Shown: one piece after another, positions 18,346 to 27,474 of the stretch
Numbering within the stretch: position 1 is the stretch's first letter
How the letters are laid out: each line of letters begins with the position of its first letter
Source: Nitrosomonas sp. HPC101
Lineage (GTDB): Bacteria; Pseudomonadota; Gammaproteobacteria; Burkholderiales; Nitrosomonadaceae
Direction: 5' to 3'
NCBI RefSeq assembly: GCF_009833125.1
Contig: NZ_QRCC01000001.1
Location: 248,001 to 312,000, forward strand
Length of the DNA stretch: 64,000 nt
Made by a program: the position numbers and the translations under genes
Notes under the pieces: model-generated
Databases searched by the model: none
Seen by the model: the letters and a program-made list of their open reading frames with translations, nothing else
Told to the model about the DNA's origin: nothing

Positions 18346-18915
18346 TCAGCGAAACGGGCGACTCAGGAAACGAGATCCTGCCAACCCAAAACGCCAGGGT
18401 TTTTCTTTCGCCTTCGAGATACCGATACGCGGCCCGGTGACAATAGTTACCGGAGTTGTCGCTGGTAAAAGCTGAAACGGAGGAACATCAACCGGCATAC
18501 CACTGTGTGCCATAGTAATTTCGAGCGCCTGACACAGCCGCCCGGGGCCCGCACAGAGCAGGCGTATATTATCCAACCCGCGACGTGTCCGCATAATATC
18601 CAACCCTGCCAGCGGTTCCAGTGCACGGATCAAAACACCAGCACCATGCCCAGGTGGACAGCAAACAATATTGAAGCACCAGTGTATTCCGTAAGAGCGA
18701 TAGATATACGCATGACACGGCGGCCCGAACATGACCTGATTGCGCGGTGTCATTCCACCAAAGCAGTGCGAAGCAGGATCTTCATAATCATAGGCTTCCA
18801 CCTCTACAATCCGGCCACCTACCCCATTCAGCATGAGCGTTACGCCTATCAGGGAACAGGCTACTTCAGCGGGCGGCGCCGAGAAATCAATGCCGAGTGA
18901 TGAAATCAAATACAT
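18346..18915 (-). CDS. 3-methyladenine DNA glycosylase (AAG/MPG family)
   Basis: A 189-residue base-excision repair enzyme that removes alkylated purines. It shows the AAG family landmarks: GRIVEVEAYDYEDPASH near residues 34-50 with the catalytic Glu, the MTPRNQVMFGPPCHAYIY segment, GAGVLIRALEP, and GPGRLCQAL near 123. The length equals other bacterial members (about 190-200). Convergent with the CBS pair. The family has no homology to E. coli AlkA or Tag. Confidence 0.93.
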   Translation of the reverse strand: MYLISSLGIDFSAPPAEVACSLIGVTLMLNGVGGRIVEVEAYDYEDPASHCFGGMTPRNQVMFGPPCHAYIYRSYGIHWCFNIVCCPPGHGAGVLIRALEPLAGLDIMRTRRGLDNIRLLCAGPGRLCQALEITMAHSGMPVDVPPFQLLPATTPVTIVTGPRIGISKAKEKPWRFGLAGSRFLSRPFR

Positions 18916-19152
18916 ACAAATGCCGGATGAAATTAAATCTAGAGCGTTTTCTGCACAGATGTAGATATTCCCCTTTCCATCAAAGGTTCCTAAGATGCTG
19001 CTGAGAAATCAAACTGTAAACATTTGGATACAAAATGCTCCGGAAACAACCGTTGGACGCACCTAAGTGTACGTCTGGCGCGTTGTCCGAAAAAACGCAG
19101 GCCTCCCCTTGCAACACTACAGATGAGTTTCACAGCAATCTTCAACAGTCTG

Positions 19153-19629
19153 TTAAAGCAGTTGTTCGATATCTCTTCCCAAGGACTCCGGCCTATCAAC
19201 CGGCGCGTAACGCTTGACCACCTGCCCGGCTCTATCCACCAGAAATTTGGTGAAATTCCACTTTATGCCCCTGGAGCCCAGTACACCCGGTTTTTTATCC
19301 TTCAGATATTGGTAGAGTGGATGGGCATTGGCACCATTTACCTCAATCTTCGCAAACAAAGGGAAGCTGATGGCGTAGTCGGATGCACAAAACTCTTGAA
19401 TCTCACGCTCATTGCCCGGCTCCTGGTGGCCAAACTGGTTACAGGGGAAAGCAAGCACAATCAATCCTTGATCCTTATAGCGGCGATATAACGCCTCCAA
19501 GCCCTGGTACTGCGGTGTAAAGCCACATTGACTGGCCGTGTTCACTATCAGCATAACTTTACCTTTATAATCGCCGATCAGCTTATTCCGACCATCAATC
19601 ATTTTTACGTCATAGTCATAGATATCCAT
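19153..19629 (-). CDS. Glutathione peroxidase family protein
   Basis: A 158-residue thioredoxin-fold peroxidase. The catalytic residues are Cys35 in NTASQCGFT (cysteine, not selenocysteine), Gln in FPCNQFG and Trp in KWNFTKF. The second Cys in FPCNQ may act as resolving residue, so the true reductant could be thioredoxin rather than glutathione, as in many bacterial members. It reduces peroxides. It is divergent from the carbonic-anhydrase-like gene with 30 bases between the starts. Confidence 0.92.
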   Translation of the reverse strand: MDIYDYDVKMIDGRNKLIGDYKGKVMLIVNTASQCGFTPQYQGLEALYRRYKDQGLIVLAFPCNQFGHQEPGNEREIQEFCASDYAISFPLFAKIEVNGANAHPLYQYLKDKKPGVLGSRGIKWNFTKFLVDRAGQVVKRYAPVDRPESLGRDIEQLL

Positions 19630-19659
19630 CGCTGTTTATAACACTACCCAGAAATTATC

Positions 19660-20220
19660 ATGATTAGAAAAAACCCCACAGGGGATCAGCCGATCGTTCA
19701 CGCAAGCGCTTTTGTTGATCCCACTGCTATTCTTTGCGGACGTATCGTCGTACACGAAAATGTATTCATCGGGCCGTACGCTATCATCCGGGCAGACGAG
19801 GTGGATGAAGCCGGAAATATGGAGCCCATTACAGTCGGTGCACATTCCAATATTCAGGATGGCGTGGTCATTCATTCCAAATCGGGTGCCGCCGTCACAA
19901 TCGGGGAACGTACCTCGATCGCCCACCGGGCAATTGTACACGGGCCTTGTACCGTAGGTCCCGGTGTGTTCATCGGATTTAACAGCGTACTGTTCAACTG
20001 CACAATCGGTGAAGGCTGTGTCGTTCGCCACAATTCGGTCGTTGATGGCTGCGATCTGCCACCAGGCTTCTATGTGCCTTCTACACAACGAATCGGTCCA
20101 AAAACCGACCTGGCGTCCATCAGGAAAGTCACTCCCAAAGCATCGGAATTTTCTGAGGATGTCGCCAGAACCAACAATTCCCTGGTGCAAGGATACAAAC
20201 GCATCCAGAATGAACTTTAG
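19660..20220 (+). CDS. Gamma-class carbonic anhydrase-like hexapeptide protein
   Basis: A 186-residue left-handed beta-helix protein with repeated [LIV]-G-x-x-x hexapeptides. Three histidines fit the zinc site of gamma carbonic anhydrases: one in QDGVVIHSK and two in SIAHRAIVHG. The N-terminal IRADEVDEAGNMEPI loop resembles Cam and the CcmM head more than the shorter YrdA proteins. It would hydrate CO2 to bicarbonate, which would suit an autotroph. No signal peptide is seen and no carboxysome genes are nearby, so activity is inferred. Confidence 0.78.
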   Translation: MIRKNPTGDQPIVHASAFVDPTAILCGRIVVHENVFIGPYAIIRADEVDEAGNMEPITVGAHSNIQDGVVIHSKSGAAVTIGERTSIAHRAIVHGPCTVGPGVFIGFNSVLFNCTIGEGCVVRHNSVVDGCDLPPGFYVPSTQRIGPKTDLASIRKVTPKASEFSEDVARTNNSLVQGYKRIQNEL

Positions 20221-20312
20221 CTGATTGTTAAAAATTGCTGTGTCGTAAATTGATTATTATGCTGAATGCTGCTCATAATTCTCCTTTTACGTGAACCACC
20301 CGAATCCAGCCT

Positions 20313-21152
20313 ATGAAAAAAGCCATATTAATTACCGGCTGTTCCAGTGGCATCGGCTACTGCGTTGCCCACGGCTTACACGCACGGGGTTATCGTGTCT
20401 TTGCCACCGCCCGCCGACAGGAGAGCGTGGAAATGCTGCTTGCGGAAGGATTGGAGAGTTTTCAGCTCGATCTGAATGATTCCACCTCGATTCAACGGGC
20501 AGTCGAAGAAACCCTGAAACGCAGCAATGGTGCGCTGTACGCTTTGTTCAATAATGGCGCCTACGGGCTGCCTGGTGCCGTTGAAGATCTTAGCCGGGCA
20601 GCATTGCATGCACAGTTCGAAACCAATTTCTTCGGCTGGGTGGAGCTGACCAATCTGATCCTGCCCGTCATGCGCAAGCAGAAATATGGACGTATCATCC
20701 AGAATAGCTCGGTATTGGGTTTTGCCGCCATGCCATTTCGTGGCGCATATAATGCCTCCAAATATGCAGTCGAGGGATGGAGTGATACCTTGCGGCTGGA
20801 GCTGAGAGGAAGCGGCATTTTCATCAGCCTGATCGAACCGGGGCCAATTGCAACCCGGTTCCGCGCCAATGCGATGAGAGCATTTGAACGTTATATTGAC
20901 GCCGAACACAGTGTTCACCGCGAAAAGTATCTCGCCATTCGTAACCGGCTCAACAAACCAGGAGCGGCTGTCCCCTTCACCCTGCCCCCGGAAGCTGTGC
21001 TGAAAAAGGTAATCCATGCGCTGAAAGCCGATCTCCCCAAGGCGCGCTACTACGTCACCCTCCCGACACATCTGTTCGGTTTTCTCAAACGCATTCTCCC
21101 GGTTTCAATGCTGGATAAAATACTGTCCAAAGCCGGAAATGATCACCAGTAA
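20313..21152 (+). CDS. Short-chain dehydrogenase/reductase
   Basis: A 279-residue classical SDR. The cofactor motif is TGCSSGIG at residues 8-15, NNGAYG follows near 87, and the catalytic Ser-Tyr-Lys is seen as SSVLGF and YNASKY near 138-160. Arg residues after strand 2 (ATARRQES) suggest NADP preference. The substrate is unknown; E. coli YbbO-type enzymes act on aldehydes and keto compounds. It stands alone on the + strand, with a possible stronger membrane association at its hydrophobic C-terminus. Confidence 0.85.
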   Translation: MKKAILITGCSSGIGYCVAHGLHARGYRVFATARRQESVEMLLAEGLESFQLDLNDSTSIQRAVEETLKRSNGALYALFNNGAYGLPGAVEDLSRAALHAQFETNFFGWVELTNLILPVMRKQKYGRIIQNSSVLGFAAMPFRGAYNASKYAVEGWSDTLRLELRGSGIFISLIEPGPIATRFRANAMRAFERYIDAEHSVHREKYLAIRNRLNKPGAAVPFTLPPEAVLKKVIHALKADLPKARYYVTLPTHLFGFLKRILPVSMLDKILSKAGNDHQ

Positions 21153-21277
21153 ATCTGCTGCAAATTATCGCCAGTCACGAGACTTGCTACAGCGTTTGCA
21201 ATTGATATCCCACGAGGACGCTTGAAAGTATCGGTTTTACGGCCCTGTGGGACTTGCTCTGAAATTCCCTAACCACA

Positions 21278-22861
21278 TCACCGCGACAAGATTGTATCAG
21301 TGGCTCGCGGCAAGGCTTCCGGATAATCCTGGCTGTAGTGCAACCCGCGGCTTTCATGCCGCAGCATGGCGCTGCGAACGATCAGATCAGAAGCACACAC
21401 CAGATTGCGCAGTTCAAGCAAATCACTGGTCACCCGGAAATTGGAGTAATATTCATCGATTTCCCCACTCAGCAATCTGATGCGATGCTGTGCCCGCTGC
21501 AGACGCTTGTTGGTGCGCACGATACCAACATAATTCCACATGAAACGGCGCAATTCATCCCAATTATGCGAAATAACCACTTCTTCATCCGCGTCCGTCA
21601 CCCGGCTTTCATCCCAGTCTGGTAACGGTAGATCCGATACAAGGGCGCGCGTCAGAATATCCTCGACTGCCGAAAGACCGATGACCAGACATTCCAGCAA
21701 GGAATTGCTGGCCAGTCGGTTGGCACCGTGCAATCCAGTGTATGCGGTTTCACCAACAGCATACAGATTATCGAGATCAGTTCTTCCGCGCTGATCAGTC
21801 ACGATGCCACCGCAGGTATAATGCGCGGCCGGAACGACAGGAATAGGTTCGCGCGTAATATCGATACCCAGTTCCAGACAGCGCTTGTAGATTGTAGGAA
21901 AATGCTGCACCAGAAAATCGGCTGGCTGATGTGATATATCCAGAAATACGCAGTCCAGTCCCCGTTTTTTCATTTCAAAATCGATCGCACGCGCTACGAT
22001 GTCACGTGGAGCGAGTTCAGCCCGTTCATCATGTCCGGGCATGAAACGTTCTCCATCGGGTAATCTCAGTACACCCCCTTCCCCTCTCACCGCTTCAGTG
22101 ATCAAAAAAGATTTTGCATGTGGATGATACAGACAAGTAGGGTGAAACTGGACAAATTCCATGTTGGCAACCCGACAGCCGGCACGCCACCCCATAGCAA
22201 TACCGTCCCCGGTTGCCACATCGGGATTGGTGGTATACAGGTAGACCTTGCCGGCCCCACCAGTGGCCAGAACCGTATTTTGCGCCGCAATCGTGCGCAC
22301 TTCCCCGGTATAGATATCAAGCACATAAGCACCATAGCAACGGTTATTGCCTCGGGCATGCGGGAGTTTTTCGCTGGTGATCAGATCGATTGCGATATGG
22401 CGCTCCAGCACGGTAATATTCGGGTGCTGGGCAACTTGCCGGGTGAGCGTGAGCTGTACCACCTTGCCGGTAGCATCATCAGAGTGAATGATGCGACGCA
22501 CACTATGGCCACCTTCGCGCGTCAGGTGATAACCAGTTTCATTTTGATTATCCCGGGTGAAATGTACACCCCGGTCGATTAGCCACTGGATAGCTTGCGG
22601 GCCATGCCCGACGATATGGCGGGTCATTGCCTCGTTACACAAATCCGCCCCGGCAATCAGCGTATCGCGAACATGCGCTTCCAGCGAATCTTCAATCGAA
22701 AGCACGGCGGCAATGCCGCCTTGTGCCCAAGCGCTGGAACTGTCGTATAGTGTCCGTTTGGTAATCAGCGCGACCTTTCGAGTTTCTGCAAGATTCAGGG
22801 CGAGTGTCAGTCCGGCCAGACCGCTGCCGATAATCAGTGCATCGAAACGAGATGATTGCAT
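21278..22861 (-). CDS. nadB: L-aspartate oxidase NadB
   Basis: A 527-residue flavoprotein that oxidises L-aspartate to iminoaspartate, the first step of de novo NAD synthesis. It has the FAD-binding [16 protein letters not shown] at 10-25, the succinate-dehydrogenase-like HEGGHS-type segment [10 protein letters not shown] near 115, and EFVQFHPT near 235, plus the fumarate-reductase C-terminal helical domain. The window also holds nadE and nadK. It is transcribed divergently from ilvE across about 250 AT-rich bases. Confidence 0.95.
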   Translation of the reverse strand: MQSSRFDALIIGSGLAGLTLALNLAETRKVALITKRTLYDSSSAWAQGGIAAVLSIEDSLEAHVRDTLIAGADLCNEAMTRHIVGHGPQAIQWLIDRGVHFTRDNQNETGYHLTREGGHSVRRIIHSDDATGKVVQLTLTRQVAQHPNITVLERHIAIDLITSEKLPHARGNNRCYGAYVLDIYTGEVRTIAAQNTVLATGGAGKVYLYTTNPDVATGDGIAMGWRAGCRVANMEFVQFHPTCLYHPHAKSFLITEAVRGEGGVLRLPDGERFMPGHDERAELAPRDIVARAIDFEMKKRGLDCVFLDISHQPADFLVQHFPTIYKRCLELGIDITREPIPVVPAAHYTCGGIVTDQRGRTDLDNLYAVGETAYTGLHGANRLASNSLLECLVIGLSAVEDILTRALVSDLPLPDWDESRVTDADEEVVISHNWDELRRFMWNYVGIVRTNKRLQRAQHRIRLLSGEIDEYYSNFRVTSDLLELRNLVCASDLIVRSAMLRHESRGLHYSQDYPEALPRATDTILSR

Positions 22862-23110
22862 GGATGGTGGTAATTACTCAGAAATAATTAAAGATAAAAC
22901 ATTTTCTGAAATTACCACATTTTTTGTCATGATTCCGTATCCATCCAAATGTGCCAGCGTTTCCATCAGCAAAAATACGCTAGAATACAGACAAAGGTTT
23001 CAGGGAAGATTAAACAGACTAAAATCCCGGCAGACGCAGGAAAAACAATTGCCCGACGCCGGCCACTTCCCGTTGTTCAATCCACAGATCTAATACAGGA
23101 GAGTTTCAGC

Positions 23111-24031
23111 ATGTCGATGGCGGACCGTGACGGAGTTATCTGGTATGACGGAGAGATGGTTCCATGGCGTAATGCCACGACACATGTACTCACCCATACC
23201 CTGCATTATGGAATGGGTGTATTCGAGGGGTTGCGCGCCTACCAGACCAACCGGGGAACCGCCATCTTCCGTCTGCCCGAGCATACAGAACGCCTGTTCA
23301 ATTCGGCACATGTCTTCAAAATGAAAATGTCTTTTGATCAGGCCACACTGATCCAGGCACAACTGGATGTTGTCCGGCAAAACAAGCTGGTCTCCGGCTA
23401 TATCCGTCCAATCGTCTTTTATGGCTCGGAAGCCATGGGGTTATCCGCGAAAAACCTGTCCGTTCATATTGCCATCGCTGCCTGGTCATGGGGAACTTAC
23501 CTGGGGGCCGATGCACTGAAAGATGGTATTCGCGTCAAGACTTCTTCATTCACGCGGCACCACGTCAATATCAACATGTGCCGTGCAAAATCGGTGTCCA
23601 CCTATACCAACTCGATCCTGGCACATCAGGAAGTTGCACAGGATGGCTACCAGGAAGCCCTGCTGCTGGATGTGGATGGTTACGTTGCAGAGGGCTCCGG
23701 CGAAAATATTTTCATCATCAAAAAAGGCAAGATTTACACGCCTGATCTGACATCCTGTCTGGAAGGCATCACGCGTGCGACGGTCATTCAGCTGGCAGAA
23801 GAAGCCGGCATGGATGTCATTCAGAAACGAATTACGCGCGATGAAGTCTACTGTGCGGATGAAGCCTTCTTTACCGGCACGGCGGCAGAAATCACTCCGA
23901 TTCGCGAGCTGGATTGCCGCACGATTGGCAATGGCAAACGCGGCCCGATCACCGAACAGCTGCAAACCTCATTTTTTGATTGCGTCAACGGCAAATCAGA
24001 TAGACATGCCGACTGGCTGCATTACGTTTAA
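23111..24031 (+). CDS. ilvE: Branched-chain amino acid aminotransferase IlvE
   Basis: A 306-residue class IV PLP aminotransferase for the last step of Val, Ile and Leu synthesis. Seen are the start DGVIWYDGEMVPW, the PLP lysine in MCRAKSVSTYTNS near residue 160, EGSGENIFI near 195 and FFTGTAAEITPI near 255. The start at 23111 is chosen for the AGGAGAG upstream and family agreement; the frame is open for another 54 codons but that part is not family-like. It precedes a small zinc protein by 24 bases. Confidence 0.95.
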   Translation: MSMADRDGVIWYDGEMVPWRNATTHVLTHTLHYGMGVFEGLRAYQTNRGTAIFRLPEHTERLFNSAHVFKMKMSFDQATLIQAQLDVVRQNKLVSGYIRPIVFYGSEAMGLSAKNLSVHIAIAAWSWGTYLGADALKDGIRVKTSSFTRHHVNINMCRAKSVSTYTNSILAHQEVAQDGYQEALLLDVDGYVAEGSGENIFIIKKGKIYTPDLTSCLEGITRATVIQLAEEAGMDVIQKRITRDEVYCADEAFFTGTAAEITPIRELDCRTIGNGKRGPITEQLQTSFFDCVNGKSDRHADWLHYV

Positions 24032-24055
24032 TTGTTAAACCAGACTGAACCACCA

Positions 24056-24268
24056 ATGAACACACTTTCTACCTATACCTATCCACAAGAAGTCGAAATC
24101 AGCTCGGATGATTTGCCACTGTACTGTCCGAATCCATTGATGGATACAAGAAGCTGGCACCCACGTGTTTTCCTCGAAATAGAAGCAACTGGCAAAGCCA
24201 TGTGTCCCTATTGCGGCACACGTTACACTCTGGTCGGCACACCGGATCCGGATCACCATCACGCATGA
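24056..24268 (+). CDS. Small zinc-finger domain protein
   Basis: A 70-residue protein with cysteines in LYCPNP and MCPYCGTRY, and histidines in between and at the tail, matching a small family of zinc-finger proteins (related to mitochondrial NDUFS6) often found after ilvE in betaproteobacteria. The function is unknown; zinc binding is inferred from the C...H...CxxC pattern. It sits 24 bases after ilvE and is probably cotranscribed. The C-terminus ends in several His residues. Confidence 0.8.
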   Translation: MNTLSTYTYPQEVEISSDDLPLYCPNPLMDTRSWHPRVFLEIEATGKAMCPYCGTRYTLVGTPDPDHHHA

Positions 24269-24331
24269 TATGGACAGATCTCCTTCCCGCCTGCTACCCA
24301 TCATTTATCCGAACCGGAGAATCATCACTGC

Positions 24332-25708
24332 ATGAGTAATATTGCACCTGAAATTTTCAAGGCTTATGACATTCGCGGCATTGTTGAAACAGTACTGACA
24401 CCGGCAGCAGTAGAACGCATCGGCCACGCTATCGGTTCCGAGGCGCGTGAACGCCAGCTGACGGCCATTGCGGTGGGCCGTGATGGCCGCCTGTCCGGAC
24501 CGGAGCTGGTACAGGCTCTCACGAATGGTATCCGCAAAAGTGGCGTCGATGTCATAGATGTAGGCATGGTCGCCACCCCCGTGCTGTATTACGCTGCACA
24601 CGAGTTATGTCACTATTCGGGGGTGATGGTGACCGGCAGCCACAATCCGCCTGAATACAATGGCCTCAAAATCGTTCTGGGGGGTGAAACACTGGCAGCC
24701 GAAACCATCCAGGCATTGCGATTGCGTATTGAGCAGGACAACTTCCAATACGGACAGGGAAATTATCGACAACACGACATCGTCCCGGCCTATTGGCAAC
24801 GCATCGTGGATGATGTCAAGCTTGTCAGACCAATCAAGATTGTGGTGGATAGCGGCAATGGTGTCACCGGTGCACTGGCGCCAGAATTGTATCGCCGATT
24901 GGGCTGTGAAGTGATCGAGCTGTTTTGTGATGTCGATGGCACATTTCCGAATCATCACCCTGATCCCTCAATACCGGAAAACCTGCAGGATGTCATCCAC
25001 ACCCTCGCCACCACTGATGCTGAAATCGGTTTTGCCTTTGATGGCGACGGTGATCGCCTGGGTGTTGTCACCAAAGACGGCAGTATCATTTTCCCGGATC
25101 GCCAGCTTATGTTGTTTGCCGCCGATGTGCTGTCCAGAAACCCTGGCAGCCAGATCATCTATGATGTCAAATGCACACGCACCCTGGCACCGTGGATCAA
25201 GCAGCATGGTGGCAAACCAATCATGTGGAAAACGGGGCATTCCTTCATCAAGGCCAAGATGAAGGAAACCGGCGCATTGCTGGCCGGTGAAATGAGCGGC
25301 CATATTTTCTTCAAGGAACGCTGGTATGGATTTGACGATGGCCTCTATGCCGGTGCACGTCTGCTGGAACTGCTTAGCAGGGAGGCTGATCCGGCTGTAG
25401 TACTGCATGCCCTGCCCGATACGATCAATACGCCCGAGCTGCAAATCATACTTAAAGAAGGTGAGAATCATGCCCTGATTGCCCAACTTCAGCGCAATGC
25501 AGATTTTCCTGAAGCCGAGCAGGTTATTACGATCGATGGCTTACGGGTGGAGTACAAGGATGGATTCGGTTTAATCCGGGCATCCAACACCACCCCGGTT
25601 GCGGTGCTGCGCTTCGAGGCAGATAATCAGGCGGCACTGGATCGTATTCAGCAGAATTTCCGTCGAATCATTCTACAAGCCAAGCCGGATGCAGTGCTGC
25701 CTTTCTGA
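24332..25708 (+). CDS. Phosphomannomutase/phosphoglucomutase
   Basis: A 458-residue alpha-D-phosphohexomutase of the AlgC/ManB type that interconverts mannose or glucose 1- and 6-phosphates for sugar nucleotides of LPS and exopolysaccharide. The phosphoserine loop TGSHNPPEYNGLKI is near residue 106, metal loop DGDGDRLG near 243, the sugar-binding GEMSGHIFF near 322, and RASNTTPV at the end. It is a paralogue of glmM in this window but clearly in the PMM/PGM subgroup. Confidence 0.92.
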   Translation: MSNIAPEIFKAYDIRGIVETVLTPAAVERIGHAIGSEARERQLTAIAVGRDGRLSGPELVQALTNGIRKSGVDVIDVGMVATPVLYYAAHELCHYSGVMVTGSHNPPEYNGLKIVLGGETLAAETIQALRLRIEQDNFQYGQGNYRQHDIVPAYWQRIVDDVKLVRPIKIVVDSGNGVTGALAPELYRRLGCEVIELFCDVDGTFPNHHPDPSIPENLQDVIHTLATTDAEIGFAFDGDGDRLGVVTKDGSIIFPDRQLMLFAADVLSRNPGSQIIYDVKCTRTLAPWIKQHGGKPIMWKTGHSFIKAKMKETGALLAGEMSGHIFFKERWYGFDDGLYAGARLLELLSREADPAVVLHALPDTINTPELQIILKEGENHALIAQLQRNADFPEAEQVITIDGLRVEYKDGFGLIRASNTTPVAVLRFEADNQAALDRIQQNFRRIILQAKPDAVLPF

Positions 25709-25756
25709 CCGAGCGTCAGCTGTTTACCTGCAGCACGGCCTGCATTTCCTTTTACC

Positions 25757-27367
25757 GTGAAAATCGCGCTTGCCCAGATCAACTGCACGGCAGGCGATCT
25801 GGACGGAAATCAACTCAAAATACTGCATGCCTGCCAGCAAGCCAGGGAAGCCGGTGCCGATCTGGTCATCACTCCAGAAATGGCGCTGTGTGGCCATCTC
25901 CCGGAAGATTGGCTGCTACGCAGGGAATTTGTGCAAGCCGGCCATCAGGCACTGCTGGAGCTTGCCGCACAGGTGCACGATGTCATGCTGACCGTCGGGC
26001 ACTCTTATAGTCTGAATGGCAACCTGTTTAACGCTGTTTCCGTTATCCGGGATGGCCATCTGCTGACCACCTATTGTAAAAAACACCTGTCCACCGGTCA
26101 GCTGCTGGATGAACGCCGTTATTTCACTGCTGGTGAGTCACCTTGTACATTTGAGTGCAAAGGTACCCTTTTCGGACTGACGACTTTCTCTGATTATGCG
26201 CATTCAGCATATTTGCAGGCCTTACGTGCTACAGGCGCACAAGTTTTACTGGCGGTGGATGCATCACCCTACTCTATCGATGGCCAGATCGAGCGCCACC
26301 GGGCACTATTACGTGAAGGCATTACGCAAACCGGCCTGCCAGCTATTTATGTCAACCCGGTCGGCGGGCAAGATGAGCTGGTTTTCGAGGGCGCCTCGTT
26401 CGCGATGGAGCGCAATGGTACACTCGTTTGCCAGCTGGCAGCTTTCCAGGAAACACTCGGTTTGATCGAACTTCACAATCATCAACTCATCCCCGGGCAA
26501 TATTCCGCTTTACCAGACCAGATCGAAGGCCTGTATTCAGCATTAAAAATGGGGTTGCACGATTTCATCACCAAAAACAGAATCCCGGGCGTATTGATCG
26601 GCTTGTCGGGCGGCGTCGATTCGGCACTGGTGCTGGCGATTGCAGTGGATGCGCTTGGGGCTGATCGGGTCAGTACTGTGATGATGCCCTCTCCTTATAC
26701 CGCCGACATCAGCCTGCAAGATGCACAGACTATGGCGAACAATCTGGGCATACATCACATTACACTACCAATCAGCGCACTTTTCGAACAATTCCAGCAG
26801 ACGTTGTGTCCTCAATTGCAGACCAGCACTACTTGCGCTACCCAAACTACCATGGAAAATCTGCAAGCTCGTATCCGCGGTACATTGCTGATGGCACTGG
26901 CCAACCAGTCCGGCAGACTGGTGCTGACAACGAGCAATAAATCCGAAACCGCAGTGGGTTACAGCACGTTATACGGCGATATGGCCGGTGGATTCTCGAT
27001 CCTCAAGGATGTCAGTAAAACACGGGTTTACCAGTTGTGTCGTTACCGCAATGGCATTTCCCCCATCATCCCGCAACGCATCCTGCAACGTCCTCCTTCG
27101 GCTGAACTGCATCCTGATCAGACTGATCAGGACAGCCTTCCGCCGTATGACATACTGGATGCAATCATCACGGCCTATGTAGAAAACAATCTGTCAGCAG
27201 CAGAGATCATTGCCATGCACTATCCGGAAGAGATTGTCCGGCGCGTGCTACATATGATCCATTCCTGCGAATACAAACGTCGGCAGGCAGCACCTGGCAT
27301 CCGGATCACTCGACGTGATTTCGGCCGATCATGGCGATTCCCGCTCACTTCCGGATTCCGGAAATGA
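25757..27367 (+). CDS. nadE: Glutamine-dependent NAD+ synthetase
   Basis: A 536-residue two-domain enzyme. Residues 1-250 form a nitrilase-type glutaminase with Glu, Lys and catalytic-Cys landmarks. In the expected catalytic segment the sequence reads LFGLTTFSDYAHS, without the usual Cys, so the glutaminase half may be inactive. Residues 270-535 form the ATP-dependent synthetase with the P-loop LSGGVDSALVLAI and TTSNKSE. Adjacent genes are not functionally linked. If the Cys is truly absent the enzyme would use free ammonia, plentiful in an ammonia oxidiser. Confidence 0.9.
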   Translation: MKIALAQINCTAGDLDGNQLKILHACQQAREAGADLVITPEMALCGHLPEDWLLRREFVQAGHQALLELAAQVHDVMLTVGHSYSLNGNLFNAVSVIRDGHLLTTYCKKHLSTGQLLDERRYFTAGESPCTFECKGTLFGLTTFSDYAHSAYLQALRATGAQVLLAVDASPYSIDGQIERHRALLREGITQTGLPAIYVNPVGGQDELVFEGASFAMERNGTLVCQLAAFQETLGLIELHNHQLIPGQYSALPDQIEGLYSALKMGLHDFITKNRIPGVLIGLSGGVDSALVLAIAVDALGADRVSTVMMPSPYTADISLQDAQTMANNLGIHHITLPISALFEQFQQTLCPQLQTSTTCATQTTMENLQARIRGTLLMALANQSGRLVLTTSNKSETAVGYSTLYGDMAGGFSILKDVSKTRVYQLCRYRNGISPIIPQRILQRPPSAELHPDQTDQDSLPPYDILDAIITAYVENNLSAAEIIAMHYPEEIVRRVLHMIHSCEYKRRQAAPGIRITRRDFGRSWRFPLTSGFRK

Positions 27368-27474
27368 GCGGCTCCACTATACTGGTGTTATCGTGCCCGC
27401 AACCGCAATTGCGATCTGTGACTATACAGAAGCGGGAACTGGAACTCATTCTGTTAGTGTCCGTCAAATGCAAT

